Assembly: GCA_018398805.1 (NCBI GenBank)
Contig: JAGFBZ010003012.1
Span: 45,436 to 109,435 of the forward strand
Length of the DNA: 64,000 nucleotides
Source: Hirundichthys speculiger
Taxonomy: Eukaryota; Chordata; Actinopteri; Beloniformes; Exocoetidae
Reading direction: 5' to 3'
The notes under the pieces were generated by a model, which made no database searches, was not told the DNA's origin, and saw only the letters and a list, made by a program, of their open reading frames with translations. Below are positions 32,006-43,086 of the stretch, one piece after another. Within the stretch, counting starts at the first letter, position 1. Each line of letters opens with the position of its first letter. Made by a program: the position numbers and the translations under genes.

Positions 32006-32178
32006 CTTGTAGTATTGCTGATTTCTTGTTTGTAGATATCAATGATGTTTTCGACTAGAATGTTTCTTTGAAGGCCATAGACACCATGTCGATCCAATAC
32101 CACTTCATCGGTGCAAGAAGGACAACGGAAACGGCCACTATTCACCAACATAGTGGTCCGGGCCTGGAACAGTGATGG
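32006..32178 (-). CDS. MuRF-type TRIM ligase, coding exon 2 (RING C-half and MuRF-specific box)
   Basis: Exon 2 adds residues 62-118 plus two bases of a split serine codon. It opens at gtgcag|CCA in phase 0, matching exon 1, and supplies the last RING ligands (FRCPSC, about residues 80-83). It continues into the MuRF family conserved box, [11 protein letters not shown] then [13 protein letters not shown], which is diagnostic for MuRF proteins as opposed to other TRIMs. The donor is AAG|GTGGAG and leaves phase 2. The intron to exon 3 is only 79 bp, in sharp contrast to the multi-kilobase, transposon-filled introns elsewhere in this gene. No stop or frameshift is visible. Confidence 0.92.
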
Positions 32179-32770
32179 CTGCACACGAGGAAGATAATTA
32201 AAAAAACAAAATGTTGCAAAAGTAAATGCAATCCTCCTTGGTTAGAAGACAGATGCACTGGGATTTGTTTTTAGAAAGTCAGTTCAGTGTACAAATAGAA
32301 ACAAAACAGTTATCTCTGCCAGGTTTGTGGGGTTGTGAGATCCTTCTACTTGGCTTAGCATCTGTTGTCACCAAACACTGTTAGACAGTGTGGAAAAGGC
32401 TTCCAAATCTCTCTCGTTCTGTCACACAAAATTTGCAAACTCGCTTTGTAAACTTTATCTACTCAATCCCTGCTACTGTGTGAATAAGATCAGCTTGTAT
32501 GTCAATATTTTGTACATTCAAGTGGGGATCTTAAGAGCTCATGGTAAAATTAACATTTCTTGTGGAACATGAAGTCGAGAAGTTTATTATCAATTAAAAC
32601 TTAGGCTCAAAAATAAAATTAAAGTCCAAAATTGTGCAAAATTGACTTCTGAAATAATATTTCATATTTAAGCTGTTTTTGATTTATTCAACTAGATGTA
32701 ATTATATGTAGGTGCCTACCATTTTTTTTTTCAGTGACTTCAGGCTTCTCTTTAGGCAGCCATACTGTCT
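32179..32770. other. Intron 1, 3' segment; nothing recognised
   Basis: Intronic sequence upstream of exon 2 (gene orientation) with no repeat or coding signal that I can support. Confidence 0.5.
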
Positions 32771-32774
32771 AAGG

Positions 32775-33000
32775 CAGGGGTCTCCAAAGTCGGTCCTCGA
32801 GGGCTGCTGTCCTGCAGGTTTGAGATGTTTCCTTCCTTCGACACACCCTGATACAAGTGACTGTGTCATTAACAGACATGTGGTGACCTTGATGACAAGA
32901 TAATGATGGCCATTAATTAGGATTAGGTATGTTAAGGCAGGGAAACATGCAAAACCTGCAGGACACCGGCCCTGGAGGACTGACTTTGGCCACCCCTGGT
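32775..33000. mobile_element. Palindromic MITE-like element
   Basis: Terminal segments are inverted: caggggtctccaaagtcggt and gtcctgcaggttt at the left pair with aaaacctgcaggac and gactttggccacccctgg at the right. There is no coding. It resembles compact fold-back MITEs common in fish (Angel-like). Confidence 0.65.
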
Positions 33001-33007
33001 CTAAGCC

Positions 33008-33222
33008 ACAGGTGTCAAACTCCAGTCCTGGAGAACCCCTGTCCTGCACACTTAGATATTTTTCTTGCTTCAGCACACCTGATTCAGATGAATGAGTCAC
33101 CATCAGCTTGTCATATAGGTCTGTTAACCACTCATTCATTTGAATCAGGTGTGTTGAAGCAGGGAAATGTCTTAGATAAGCAAGACAACAGCCCTCCACG
33201 ACTTGAGTTTGACAGCAACATT
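33008..33222. mobile_element. Second palindromic MITE-like element
   Basis: aggtgtcaaactccagtcct at the left pairs with gacttgagtttgacagc at the right, and internal ttcagcacacctgattcaga pairs with tttgaatcaggtgtgttgaa. It is a different, adjacent family member of similar design to 32775-33000. Confidence 0.65.
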
Positions 33223-34440
33223 GAAAATAAACATAAAATAAGAACCTACCTACAAGTAGGTGATTCATCTAGTTTAATGGAGAATGAACATTAAAACACA
33301 ACATAAATGAATATGTTTTGTGAGCCCTGCTTAGTTAGTTGACGTGATATTTAAGAAATGATAAGCTTAAAAGTCAAGAGGAAAATTGGTGTCTGTTTTA
33401 AAAATGACAAAAGTCTAGATATTTGATCTTTTACTAAGCACTGACTCCTATAAGTCTGAGTTTTATGCATGTTTACATATAAATACATGCATTTCACTTT
33501 AAATGTGAATTTGTTTGTTTTGAGTTCGTTTGTATATACTGTATCTTTGTGTGTTTTTTAATTAAATCTGGGCCACGATATTGTTTTAATTATTTGCCAA
33601 ACCAGTTCAGTCTTGGACATATGCCCAATTTTTCACTCTAACCTAAAAACAATATCGTACATTTTAAGTTGCTTGGAAAAGTTGACTGGAGAAAAGGTGG
33701 CAGAAGGCAGAGTGAGCATTTTTTCAGTTGTACTTATAATAACACATACCGATACAGTACATAACAGTGTGGGACAGAAAGTTTTGAGTGGCTCAGCATG
33801 TGAGAAGACAGCAAGTGCAAAAAATTGCTTCTTCAAGTATGTTCTGCGTGTTGACCTATTAGTGTCTTTTTTTTTTTTAATTTTTTACTACATATATAAA
33901 TTACATGTTTACTTATTCTGCAATTTCTTCCACATCAACTATCTTTCCTTCACTTCTTCTGCAGTTTTACATTTCAACAGAACATCATGTGACCAAAGGA
34001 GAGTAGGAAGGTCTCTTTAGTTTACTTTCTGTTATTCTGATAAATCACCGTCTCTGAGCTCCATTGATGATGACTGTATAGTCGTGGTAACTCAAGATCA
34101 ACATACTTGATATTTGATGGACGTATTAGGCAGCCAATAAATGTAAAGATGATCAGTACATTGATTAGTCAGAGTTTTCCTCTGATTACACCCTCTAGAC
34201 CGGACCAAAACCTTTAGGTTTTTTTGCAAACATTCTATTTCAGTGGGTGCAATGTAAATATGAAAAGGTTTTCAGGCAATATTGTAAAATATGCTGCAAA
34301 AAAAGATCTCCCACAATACCTTTAAATGGCTTGTGCTCCAGATAACCTTAGATGACCCAAGCGTGTTTACTGGGAGTGCACCAACTATCTGGGACTTTCA
34401 TGTAGCCAATTGGAATTGTCTGTGTAAAAATATTTTTATG
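33223..34440. other. Intron 1 sequence; nothing recognised
   Basis: AT-rich intronic sequence. The 135-codon plus-strand frame at 33613-34020 shows no domain. Confidence 0.5.
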
Positions 34441-34537
34441 TATATATCAGTCCAGAGGAAGAGGAGGAAGCTCTACAGCAGAGTCCCAGACGAGTTGCGC
34501 ACGAGAGCTGCTCTGATCTGGATGAAAAGACGCGCCA
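34441..34537 (+). repeat. Dispersed repeat fragment shared with 4629-4735
   Basis: The segment with aggaggaagctctacarcag and gagagctgct(c/t)(c/t)gatctgg is repeated in the TIR element at 4629-4735, so it is probably a scrap of that element family. Confidence 0.6.
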
Positions 34538-34702
34538 TAGTATCTATACTTTATCTCGAGAAATTAACTTGTGTACTTTGGCCACCAATGGTAATCATTA
34601 ATTCTGAAGTGGGCCTAATTCTTTTTTTTTTTTTTTCATCCTTTTTGTTAGTGTCCACAGAAACACACATACATGCAAACACCCAAAAAGTATAAAGGAG
34701 AC

Positions 34703-34885
34703 CTGGTAGAGCTTATTGGCACACTTTCTGCAGAGGTTATGCTGGCATGGCAGGATGACCACTGGCTTGTTGAAAATCTCAAGACAGATTGGACACATCA
34801 GCTGTTTCTCCAGTGACACTAATGCCGCCTCACGTTCTGCTCCCTGACTTCCCCGCAGGAGGCTAAGTTCAGCTGACAGAGACAT
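34703..34885 (-). CDS. MuRF-type TRIM E3 ubiquitin ligase, coding exon 1 (RING N-half)
   Basis: This is the first coding exon, 61 codons, of a muscle RING-finger (TRIM54/55/63/101 group) protein, a sarcomere-associated E3 ubiquitin ligase family. After a variable N-terminus ([10 protein letters not shown]) it reads [14 protein letters not shown] and then [18 protein letters not shown], giving the first RING zinc ligands (CPIC, CxHxxCxxC). The start is the ATG at 34885-34883. The exon ends in phase 0 at CAG|GTCTCC. A plausible acceptor (ttcaacag) lies only 27 bases upstream of the ATG, after 34912, so a 5' exon probably exists further right. The N-terminus differs from what I recall of TRIM54/55/63, which makes a fish-specific paralogue such as trim101 possible. 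The paralogue cannot be fixed by eye, so no symbol is given. Confidence 0.9.
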
Positions 34886-34912
34886 GGCTGCGACCCCAAA
34901 CTTCACCTCCTC

Positions 34913-34932
34913 CTGTTGAAACCAAAAATTCA
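34913..34932 (-). promoter_or_regulatory. Probable splice acceptor upstream of the MuRF start codon
   Basis: The minus strand reads tttttggtttcaacag|GAGGAGG 27 bases before the ATG, suggesting that the first coding exon is spliced to an upstream 5' exon, which I could not locate. Confidence 0.45.
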
Positions 34933-35531
34933 CATCAGTTCTCAAAACCTGACTTCAGATAAGTTGATATGCCAACTGGTGAAAGGTGAAATAAATTAGA
35001 AATTAAACCTGTACTTGACTGTATTTGAAAGGTATATGATTCAGTCTGATAAATTCCGTTACCCACATTTTTTATGCCAGTTTTTCACCCCCCCTTTTAG
35101 TTTTTTATTTGTTAAAAAGGTTTAACATATCCAATTATTTTTCATTCCCCTTCACAATTGTGTCCCACTTGTTATTCTTTTTTAAAACATTTGTTTATTA
35201 ATTTTTCATGATATAACAAAGTTAAAAGGTGACATTCCGAGAGTGAATACAATGTCAAGTATAAAACAAGTAAAAATATAAAATAACATGGAGTCAAATA
35301 GGAAATAACTAATAGTAAAAAAATTAAAACAAAAAAAAACAAAACACAGCAACAACAAAAAACACAAACAAAAAAATAAAATTAAAGAAAAATAAAACAT
35401 TTTAAATTCAAAAAAATATACATAGAACAAAACACAAAATTGGTCACCCACTTCAAAATAAAAGTGCATTATTGACAGAAAAAAACATTTCCAGCATGCT
35501 ACAAATTCCGTACTGTACCGTCTTCTTCCGC

Positions 35532-37691
35532 TTATCCGAGGTCCGGCATCAGCCGGAGTAAGGAGGCCCAGAACCCCCTCTCCCCGGCCACTTCTTCCAG
35601 CTCCTCTGGGGGGATCCCGAGGCGTTCCCAGGCCAGCCGAGAGACATAGTCCCTCCAGCGTGTCCTGGGTCTTCCCCGGGGTCTCCTCCCAGTGGGCCGT
35701 GCCCGGAACACCTCACCAGGGAGGCGTCCAGGAGGCATCCTAACCAGATGCCCGAGCCACCTCATCTGGCTCCTCTCGATGCGGAGGAGCAGCGGTTCTA
35801 CTCTGAGCCCCTCCCGGATGACCGAGCTTCTCACCCTATCTCTAAGGGAGAGCCCGGCCACCCTGCGAAGGAAGCTCATTTCAGCCGCTTGTATCCGCGA
35901 TCTTGTTCTTTCGGTCACTACCCAAAGCTCATGACCATAGGTGAGGGTAGGAACGTAGATCGACCAGTAAATCGAGAGCTTCGCCTTCCGACTCAGCTCC
36001 CTCTTCACCGCAACAGACCGGTGCAGCACCCGCATCACTGCAGATGCCGCACCGATCCGTCTGTCGATCTCCCGCTCCATCCTGCCCAAGATCCCGCGAT
36101 ACTTAAACTCCTCCACTTGGGGAAGGACCTCATCCCCAACCCGGAGAAGGCACTTCACCCTTTTCCGGCTGAGGACCATGGTCTCGGATTTGGAGGTGCT
36201 GATTCTCATCCCAGCCGCTTCACAACCGGCTGCGAATTGCTCCAGCGAGAGCTGTAGATCACGGCTCGATGAAGCCAACAGAACCACATCATCTGCAAAT
36301 AGCAGAGACCCAATCCTGAGGCCACCGAACCGGATCCCTTCAACACCTCGGCTGCGCCTAGAAATTCTGTCCATAAAAGTAATGAACAGAATCGGTGACA
36401 AAGGGCAGCCTTGGCGGAGTCCAACTCTCACTGGAAACGAATCCGACTTACTGCCGGCAATGCGGACCATACTCTGGCACCGGTCGTACAGGGACCGGAC
36501 AGCCCGTACAAGGGAGTCCGGCACCCCATACTCCCGAAGCACCCCCCACAGGAATCCCCGGGGAACACGGTCGAACGCCTTCTCCAAGTCCACAAAACAC
36601 ATGTAGACTGGTTGGGTGAACTCCCATGCCCCCTCCAAGACCCTGAGGAGGGTGTAGAGCTGGTCCACCGTTCCACGGCCGGGACGAAAACCACACTGCT
36701 CCTCCTCAATCCGAGATTCAACTATCCGACGGACCCTCCTCTCCAGGACCCCTGAATAGACCTTCCCAGGGAGGCTGAGGAGTGTGATCCCCCTGTAGTT
36801 GGAACACACCCTCCGGTCCCCCTTTTTAAAGAGGGGGACCACCACCCCAGTCTGCCAATCCAGCGGTACTGTCCCCGACGTCCACGCGATGCTGCAGAGG
36901 CGTGTCAACCAAGACAGCCCCTCAGCATCCAGAGCCTTGAGGAACTCCGGGCGGATCTCATCCACACCCGGGGCCCGGCCACCGAGGAGCTTTTTAACCA
37001 CCTCGGCAACCTCAGCCCCAGAGATAGGAGAGTCCGCCCCTGAGTCCCCAGACTCTGCCTCCTCATTGGAGGACGTGTCGGCGGGATTGAGGAGGTCTTC
37101 GAAGTATTCCCTCCACCGATCCACAACGTCCCGAGTCGAGGTCAACAGCTCCCCATCCCCACTGTATACAGTGTTGACGGAGCACTGCTTCCCCCTCCTG
37201 AGACGCCGGATGGTGGACCAGAATTTCTTCGAAGCCGTTCGGAAGTCGTTCTCCATGGCCTCTCCAAACTCCTCCCATGTCAGAGTTTTTGCCTCAGCAA
37301 CCGCCGAAGCCGCGTTCCGCTTAGCCTGCCGATACCTGTCAGCTGCCTCCAGAGTCCCACATGCCAAAAAGGCCTGATAGGACTCCTTCTTCAGCTTGAC
37401 GGCATCCCTCACTGCTGGTGTCCACCAACGAGTTCTGGGATTGCCGCCACGACAGGCACCAACGACCTTACGGCCACAGCTCCGGTCGGCCACCTCAACA
37501 ATAGAGGCCCGGAACATAGCCCACTCGGACTCAATGTCCCCCTGCCTCCCTCGGAACATGGTCGAAGTTCTGCCGGAGGTGTGAGTTAGCTCTCTCTGAC
37601 AGGAGACTCTGCCAGACGTTCCCAGCAGACCCTCACAACACGTTTGGGCCTGCCAGGTCTGACCGGCATCCTCCCCCACCATCTGAGCCAA
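35532..37691 (-). CDS. RTE-like LINE reverse transcriptase, 719-codon open frame
   Basis: An uninterrupted frame. Residues 1-60 overlap the frameshifted endonuclease-RT junction and are probably not authentic. Downstream are the linker ([20 protein letters not shown]), the fingers ([40 protein letters not shown]), [16 protein letters not shown], motif A ([14 protein letters not shown]), [12 protein letters not shown], the catalytic [12 protein letters not shown], the thumb, and the C-terminal zone ending [20 protein letters not shown]. The enzyme would copy element RNA at a nicked target. All canonical RT motifs are present, but the copy lacks the endonuclease N-terminus and has a frameshift, so it cannot move alone. 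The clade assignment (RTE-like) is by general resemblance. Confidence 0.85.
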   Translation of the reverse strand: MAQMVGEDAGQTWQAQTCCEGLLGTSGRVSCQRELTHTSGRTSTMFRGRQGDIESEWAMFRASIVEVADRSCGRKVVGACRGGNPRTRWWTPAVRDAVKLKKESYQAFLACGTLEAADRYRQAKRNAASAVAEAKTLTWEEFGEAMENDFRTASKKFWSTIRRLRRGKQCSVNTVYSGDGELLTSTRDVVDRWREYFEDLLNPADTSSNEEAESGDSGADSPISGAEVAEVVKKLLGGRAPGVDEIRPEFLKALDAEGLSWLTRLCSIAWTSGTVPLDWQTGVVVPLFKKGDRRVCSNYRGITLLSLPGKVYSGVLERRVRRIVESRIEEEQCGFRPGRGTVDQLYTLLRVLEGAWEFTQPVYMCFVDLEKAFDRVPRGFLWGVLREYGVPDSLVRAVRSLYDRCQSMVRIAGSKSDSFPVRVGLRQGCPLSPILFITFMDRISRRSRGVEGIRFGGLRIGSLLFADDVVLLASSSRDLQLSLEQFAAGCEAAGMRISTSKSETMVLSRKRVKCLLRVGDEVLPQVEEFKYRGILGRMEREIDRRIGAASAVMRVLHRSVAVKRELSRKAKLSIYWSIYVPTLTYGHELWVVTERTRSRIQAAEMSFLRRVAGLSLRDRVRSSVIREGLRVEPLLLRIERSQMRWLGHLVRMPPGRLPGEVFRARPTGRRPRGRPRTRWRDYVSRLAWERLGIPPEELEEVAGERGFWASLLRLMPDLG

Positions 37692-38170
37692 CCCACCACC
37701 AGGTGGTGATCAGTTGACAGCTCCGCCCCTCTCTTCACCCGAGTGTCCAAGACATGCGGCCACAAATCCGACGATACGATTATGAAGTCGATCATCGAAC
37801 TGCGGCCTAGAGTGTCCTGGTGCCAAGTGCACATGTGGACACTCTTGTGCTTGAACATGGTGTTCGTTATGGACAGTCCATGACGAGCACAGAAGTCCAA
37901 CAACGAAACACCACTCTGGTTCAGATCGGGGGGGCCCTGCCTCCCAACCACACCCCTCCAGGTCTCACTGTCGTTGCCCACGTGAGCATTGAAGTCCCCC
38001 AGCAGAACGAGGGAGTCCCCAGATGGAACATTCTCCAATACTCCATCCAAGGACTCCAAAAAGGGTGGGTACTCTGAACTGCTATTTGGTGCGTAAGCAC
38101 AAACAACAGTCAGGACCCGTCCCCCCACCCGGAGGCGGAGAGAGGCTACCCTTTCGTCCACTGGGGTAAA
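37586..38170 (-). CDS. RTE-like LINE endonuclease domain, C-terminal part
   Basis: The frame (about 200 codons, 5'-truncated so no true start) contains [40 protein letters not shown], the catalytic-region motif [11 protein letters not shown], a ..[17 protein letters not shown].. stretch and the final [13 protein letters not shown] histidine motif. These belong to the exonuclease-endonuclease-phosphatase superfamily used to nick target DNA. The catalytic N-terminal residues are missing because of truncation. It leaves frame near 37590, at [14 protein letters not shown], whereas the continuing element sequence is in the overlapping reverse transcriptase frame, so one frameshift separates the domains. 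Confidence 0.8.
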   Translation of the reverse strand, partial: FTPVDERVASLRLRVGGRVLTVVCAYAPNSSSEYPPFLESLDGVLENVPSGDSLVLLGDFNAHVGNDSETWRGVVGRQGPPDLNQSGVSLLDFCARHGLSITNTMFKHKSVHMCTWHQDTLGRSSMIDFIIVSSDLWPHVLDTRVKRGAELSTDHHLVVGWLRWWGRMPVRPGRPKRVVRVCWERLAESPVRES

Positions 38171-39610
38171 CCCCAATGCTACAAATTCACACAGGAAAAA
38201 AAACACAGATAGTCGACAATCAGATTGGCTACTCTAGAATAGCAGTAAAAGTCAGTCCCTCAACATATGCAAAAAATGGACCCCAAGTCTTATAAAACTT
38301 TGCAAGCGAACCATATATCGAGCACCTAACTTTCTCCAATTTCACAAACTGAAGGATGTCCCTGATCCAAGAGGAATGAGAAGGCAGCGCAGAAGACTTC
38401 CACTTCAGTAAAATCAAACGTCTAGCCAATAAAGAGACAAAGGCTACAAAGTCAGCTTTATGTTTAGGAAGCTGCAAAGTAGGGGGTAAAACTCCAAACA
38501 AAGCTGTACATGCTGTTGGATCAATTTGAAACTCTGTACAAACAGAGATACAGTTAAATATCTGTGTCCAATAATTGAATAGTGATGGGCATGGGTAGCT
38601 GGAGCCTGATGACATTGTATGCACCGAGGATAAACATCATCATAGATTTTGGAGAGCTTAACTCGAGTGAAATGGACACGATGTAAAATTTTGCACTGGG
38701 TCAGACCATGTCTAGCACAAATAGATAAGGAGTGAACCCAATGCAAAATGGCATCCCACAGCTCCTCCGAGATCTCCTCCCCTAGATCCTGCTCCCACTG
38801 GGATTTGATTTTGTGCTGTGAGGTAAGCTGGAAAGAATAGATAAGATTGTACAGATGTGAAATAGCACCCTTAATGGTAGGAGATGAGATTAAAAAGGAG
38901 TCAATAAGAGAGGCCTCTGGAAGACTGGGGAAAATGGGGCTAAGATTGCAGATGAAACTACGCACCTGAAGGTATCTAAAAAATGCTGTCTAGGCAAATG
39001 GAATTTCTCAGAGAGTTGCTGAAATGATGCAAATACATCGGTAATATATATGTCCCTAAATACCCTGATGCCGTAGTCAGACCACGGTAAAAAAGGCCTC
39101 ATCAATCAAGGAGGGATGAAGAACAGGGTTAACTGATCAGGGTGCTAAAAATGAGAAAGACTGTAAACCAAAGTAGTGTCGAAATTGCTTCTAGATTTTA
39201 AAAGTTGAGCATGGGTGAGAGCAGTCAATGAAGCAGGATTAGCAGAAAACATCTCCATTCTCAACCATGTAGGAGGAACTGCTGTCCTCTCCAGAGAGAT
39301 CCAAAGCTGAATCACCCTAAGGGTGGAAGCCCAGTAATAAAATCTGAAGTTAGGAAGGGCCAAGCCCCCCAGGGTCTTGGGTCTCTGCAATAGCTCCCTT
39401 CGCAATCGAGGGACCTTCCTGTTCCATATAAACTCAGAGATTAATTTATCTAATTTGTGAAAAAAGACTGAGGGAGAAAGACAGGTATGGACTGGAAGAG
39501 ATAAGACAATTTGGGGAGGATGTTCATCTTAACCGAATTAACCCTGGCCACAAGGGAAAGGGGCAACAGAGACCACATCTGAAAGTCCTTCTGTATCTGA
39601 TCTAGTAATG

Positions 39611-40298
39611 CATCATCATCATCATTGGGTCTCTTGCTCGGTGGTGGGGGTGATGCCATGCGTAGAGCCAATCACTTTCACCTATCTTCTCCATTTGGGT
39701 CAGTCCAGTGCTAGAGGCTCTGCTACAGTCAGCGACAAGCCTAGTTGGTGTAGGTCCCTGGTAACAGCGTCCATCCATCGTGTGCGGGGGGCACCGTGGG
39801 GGCGTTTGGGGTCAAAGTGGAGGATAGCGTGAGTGGGATGTTCGGGAGGGAGTCTTTTGAGATGGCCATACCAGCACATCCCTCACTGTGCTGCCAATTG
39901 GGACGCGGGGGGTTGGGGTTATTGGGTGCGTTCTCGCAGCGAGATGTTGGAGACCCGGTCTCGCCACTTTATTCCCTCAGTTGTACGCAGAGCTCTGCTG
40001 TAGAACCCATCGATTCTGGCTGCCATGGTCTTGTTGAGAGGCCACGATTCTGCTCTGTAGAGAAGGATAGAGAGGACTGAGGTGTTATAGATCCTCAATT
40101 TGGTCTCCCTTGATATGGAGTGGTGTCTCCACAGTGGTTTCCAGAGTGTTTTCATGGCACTGGCTGCCGGGGTACTTCTCTGGTTTATTTTCATTGTGAT
40201 GTTGCCGTTGTTGGTGATTATGAATCCGAGGTAGGTGAAAGAAGTCACAAACTTAACTTCCTCTCCAATGATCTACAACGGAGGGGGGTAGCACCTCC
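39611..40298 (-). mobile_element. LINE C-terminal fragment nested in the L1
   Basis: Flanked by the 12-bp duplication gatctagtaatg (39599-39610 and 40299-40310), with a (ATG)n-type tail (catcatcatcatcatt) at the left, so it is in minus orientation. It encodes MTSFTYLGFIITNNGNITMK, AMKTLWKPLWRHHSISRETK and ALRTTEGIKWRDRVSNISLR, a reverse transcriptase post-thumb region of an RTE-like or related clade, distinct from the 35509-38175 family. It is 5'-truncated to under 700 bp. Confidence 0.88.
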
Positions 40299-41154
40299 GA
40301 TCTAGTAATGGGACAAAATTATTATCAAACAAATCTTCAAATCAGTCTCTAATCTGGATACCAAAGTATTTAAAGCCAAATGGAACAATTTTGAATGGGA
40401 AACCCTGAGCAGCATTTTGGGCCCCTTGATATAAAGGAAATAGCTCACTCTTGTCCAAATTTAGTTTATAGCCTGAAATCTGACCAAATGAACTAAGAAT
40501 GTTAAGAGCAGCTGGAACTGAGACAGAGTTGTCAGCATAAAGGGAAACCTTCTGTTCAAGACCATATCTTGTAATACCAGTGATTTGTGGCGCAGAGTGA
40601 ATTGCAATACCCAGAGGTTCAATTGCAACAGCAAATAGAAGAGGAGCTCAGAGGACAATCCTGACGAGTGGAGCAGGACAAAGTAAAATAGTCTGAATGG
40701 GTGTCATTGGTTCTGACTGAAGCCACAGGGGAAGAATATAGCAACTTAATCCAAGAAATGAACTCCTGCCCAAAACCAAATTTTTCCAAGGCGTAAAAAA
40801 GGTAATTCCACTCCACTCGCTCAAAAGCCTTCTAAAGAAGGCTAATGAAATTACAGCTTCTGGCCCAACTGATGTAGAAGGATTATAAACAACATTAAGA
40901 AGTCATTGGAGATTAAAGAACCCATGTCTGTTCTGGACAAAACCTGTCTAATCAGAGGAGATTGTCAAAGGCAAAACTGATTCCAGTCATAGAGCTAATA
41001 ATTTGGACATAAGTTTTACATCAACAGATAAAAGACTAATTGGATGGTAGCTCAAACAATACAGAGGGTCCTTATTCTTTTTTAAGAGTAATGATATAGA
41101 GGTCTGATTTAGAGTCTGAGGCCATTTGGAAAGAGTAAGAGATTCATTAAACAT

Positions 41155-41200
41155 CCATCCATCCATTATCTATACCCGTTTCATCCTCTGAAGGGTCACG
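41155..41200 (-). mobile_element. 46-bp V-SINE tip insertion
   Basis: The segment ccatccatccattatctata through aagggtcacg is the extreme 3' end of the V-SINE family seen at 14857 and 27633. It is flanked by the 12-bp duplication ttcattaaacat (41143-41154 and 41201-41212), and the L1 sequence is continuous around it. Confidence 0.88.
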
Positions 41201-43086
41201 TTCATTAAACATTTCAATTAAAACTGGTGCTAATTTGTCAAAAAAGGTCTTGTAGAACTTGATTGGAAAACCATCAGGGCCTGGGTATTTTCCAGGCTGC
41301 ATAGAAAATGTATCCCATTTGAGATCGTCAATGATTATTGGGCCCTCTAACCGCTCAGCAGTATCAGCATCTACCTTAATCAACTCCAGTGAGTCAAAAA
41401 AAATTTATCCAGACCTGACAGATCAGACTCAACCTCAGAAGTGTATAAAGAGGAATGAAATTGTTTAAACTGATCATTCTTTAGGGTCGGTTGTGATGCC
41501 AGAGGGAGTATGAATTTGTGGAATCTGCTGAGAGGAGGATTCCTGTCTAAGCTGGTGGGCCAAGTTTGGTTGCTTTATCCCTGGATTCATAATAACAATA
41601 TTTAGCCATATATAAGAGCTCCTCAACCTCTTTTGTAGACAGAACATCAAACTCAGCCTGAAGAGAGAGACGATCTTTATGAGTGTCTGGGGACGGGGAG
41701 GAAGTAGATTTCATCGAGCTGTGAGATTCGCATCCTCAGTTCCTTTAATTTTTTTTCTTTGCTTGTTCTCATAGCTGCTGTATGATATAATTTCACCTCT
41801 TATGTATGCTTTCAAAGTCTCCCAAAGAAGGGAGGCCGATGTGCCTGGAGTTCTGTTGGTAATAAGAAAAAAATCTATTTGATTAGAGACAAATTTAACA
41901 AAGTCCTCATTAGAAAACAAGCGTGTATTAAGACGCCAAGGGGGGAACACACGTTCACGTTCCTGTATGAATAACTCCAATATGATCGGAGCATGATCTG
42001 ATATTATAATGGTATCATAAGAGCAAAACTGAACAGAATGAAGAAATCGGTTGTCCAAGAGATAATAATCAATACAAGAAAAGGAATGATGGACGTGAGA
42101 GAAAAAAGAATAGGATTTACTTGTTGGATTAAGAAAGCGCCATGGATCAGAGACTGAAAACTCATCCATAAAGGACAGAATGGTCTTAGAATACTTTGAA
42201 AGCACTCCCGGTCTCGTAGAAGAACGGTCTAATACAGGATTATGTCAACAGTTGAAATCACCCCCCATGATAAGTAGATGAGTTGACATGTCAGGTAACT
42301 TGGCAAACAATTGACGAAAAAATTGATCGTCATCCCAGTTTGGACCATACACATTGGCCAGAATCACAGATTTACTATATAGCTGCCCCGTTACAAACAC
42401 AAACTGTCCGTTGGTGTCAACAATAACATCAGAGCACACAAAAGGAACAGATTTATGAATCAAAATCGCAACACCTCTAGATTTACCATTGAAGCCTGAA
42501 TGAAATACCCGACTAACCTACCACCCCTTTAATCTGATATGACTGGAAGATTTTAAATGACTCTCTTGAAGAAAAACAATATGGGCACCTAATTGTTAAA
42601 GGTGGTGAAGAATCTTGCTACGTTTAATAGGTTGATTTAGACCATTACAGTTCCAGCTAATAAATTTGGGTCCTGTCCCTGATTGTCGTGGTATCCTAGA
42701 ATGCTACATGCTGATCAAGTATTAGTGTACACTGCAGCATGGAATATATAACAGTCACGAAGATAAAATAATACATGGGTGACCTGACACAAGAAAATAC
42801 AAATCACACTAAGAAAGAGAAAGAACTCCTCACTCACCCACCAGATGAGCTGAAGCGTCTACCCAAACAAAACGCAAGCTAATCCCAGAAACTACCGAAA
42901 ATATCCTAACACGCCCCGTTAACAGCACAAACTAGTAGTGCTCATCCGAGTTCATAATAAGGCATAATATGAATATGTAAACACAGTACCAAAATATGAC
43001 AAGTGGCACAAGTCCAGACATCACAAACTCAAAGCAGGGCAGCCTCTCAACAGAAAACGGGACAACTTAACCCCCAGTTTACCAAA

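Larger units (their letters stand above)
35509..38175 (-). mobile_element. RTE-like LINE, 5'-truncated, with intact reverse transcriptase frame
   Basis: Flanked by the 13-bp duplication atgctacaaattc (35496-35508 and 38176-38188), and inserted in the L1 3' UTR. The minus strand carries the C-terminal half of an apurinic-type endonuclease (to about 37590) and then reverse transcriptase and tail (37691-35532). The 3' end is cttatccgaggtccggcatc when read on the plus strand. It is younger than its host, as expected from its better frame. Confidence 0.92.
38229..42700 (-). pseudogene. L1-like ORF2 (endonuclease and reverse transcriptase), broken
   Basis: The endonuclease part carries VILANVYGPNWDD, LLIMGGDFNC and IIISDHAPIILELF, with stops (for example after GGDFNC). 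The linker TSASLLWETLKAYIRGEIIS follows. The reverse transcriptase has KYPGPDGFPIKFYKTFFDKL, EWNYLFYALEKFGFGQEFIS, and a catalytic box reading SLYADNSV, so the second aspartate of YxDD is Asn. The C-terminal region (PRLRRELLQRPKTLGGLALP, RFYYWASTLRVIQLWI) and a tail to about 38229 follow the insertion at 39611-40298. Stops, frameshifts and the lost catalytic residue make it dead. Confidence 0.82.

Noticed and set aside
33613..34020. 135-codon plus frame in intron 1
   Set aside because: AT-rich, hydrophobic chance frame with no domain or repeat support.
35748..37377. Plus-strand frames of 169-192 codons opposite the RTE-like LINE
   Set aside because: They are antisense shadows of the GC-rich reverse transcriptase frame.
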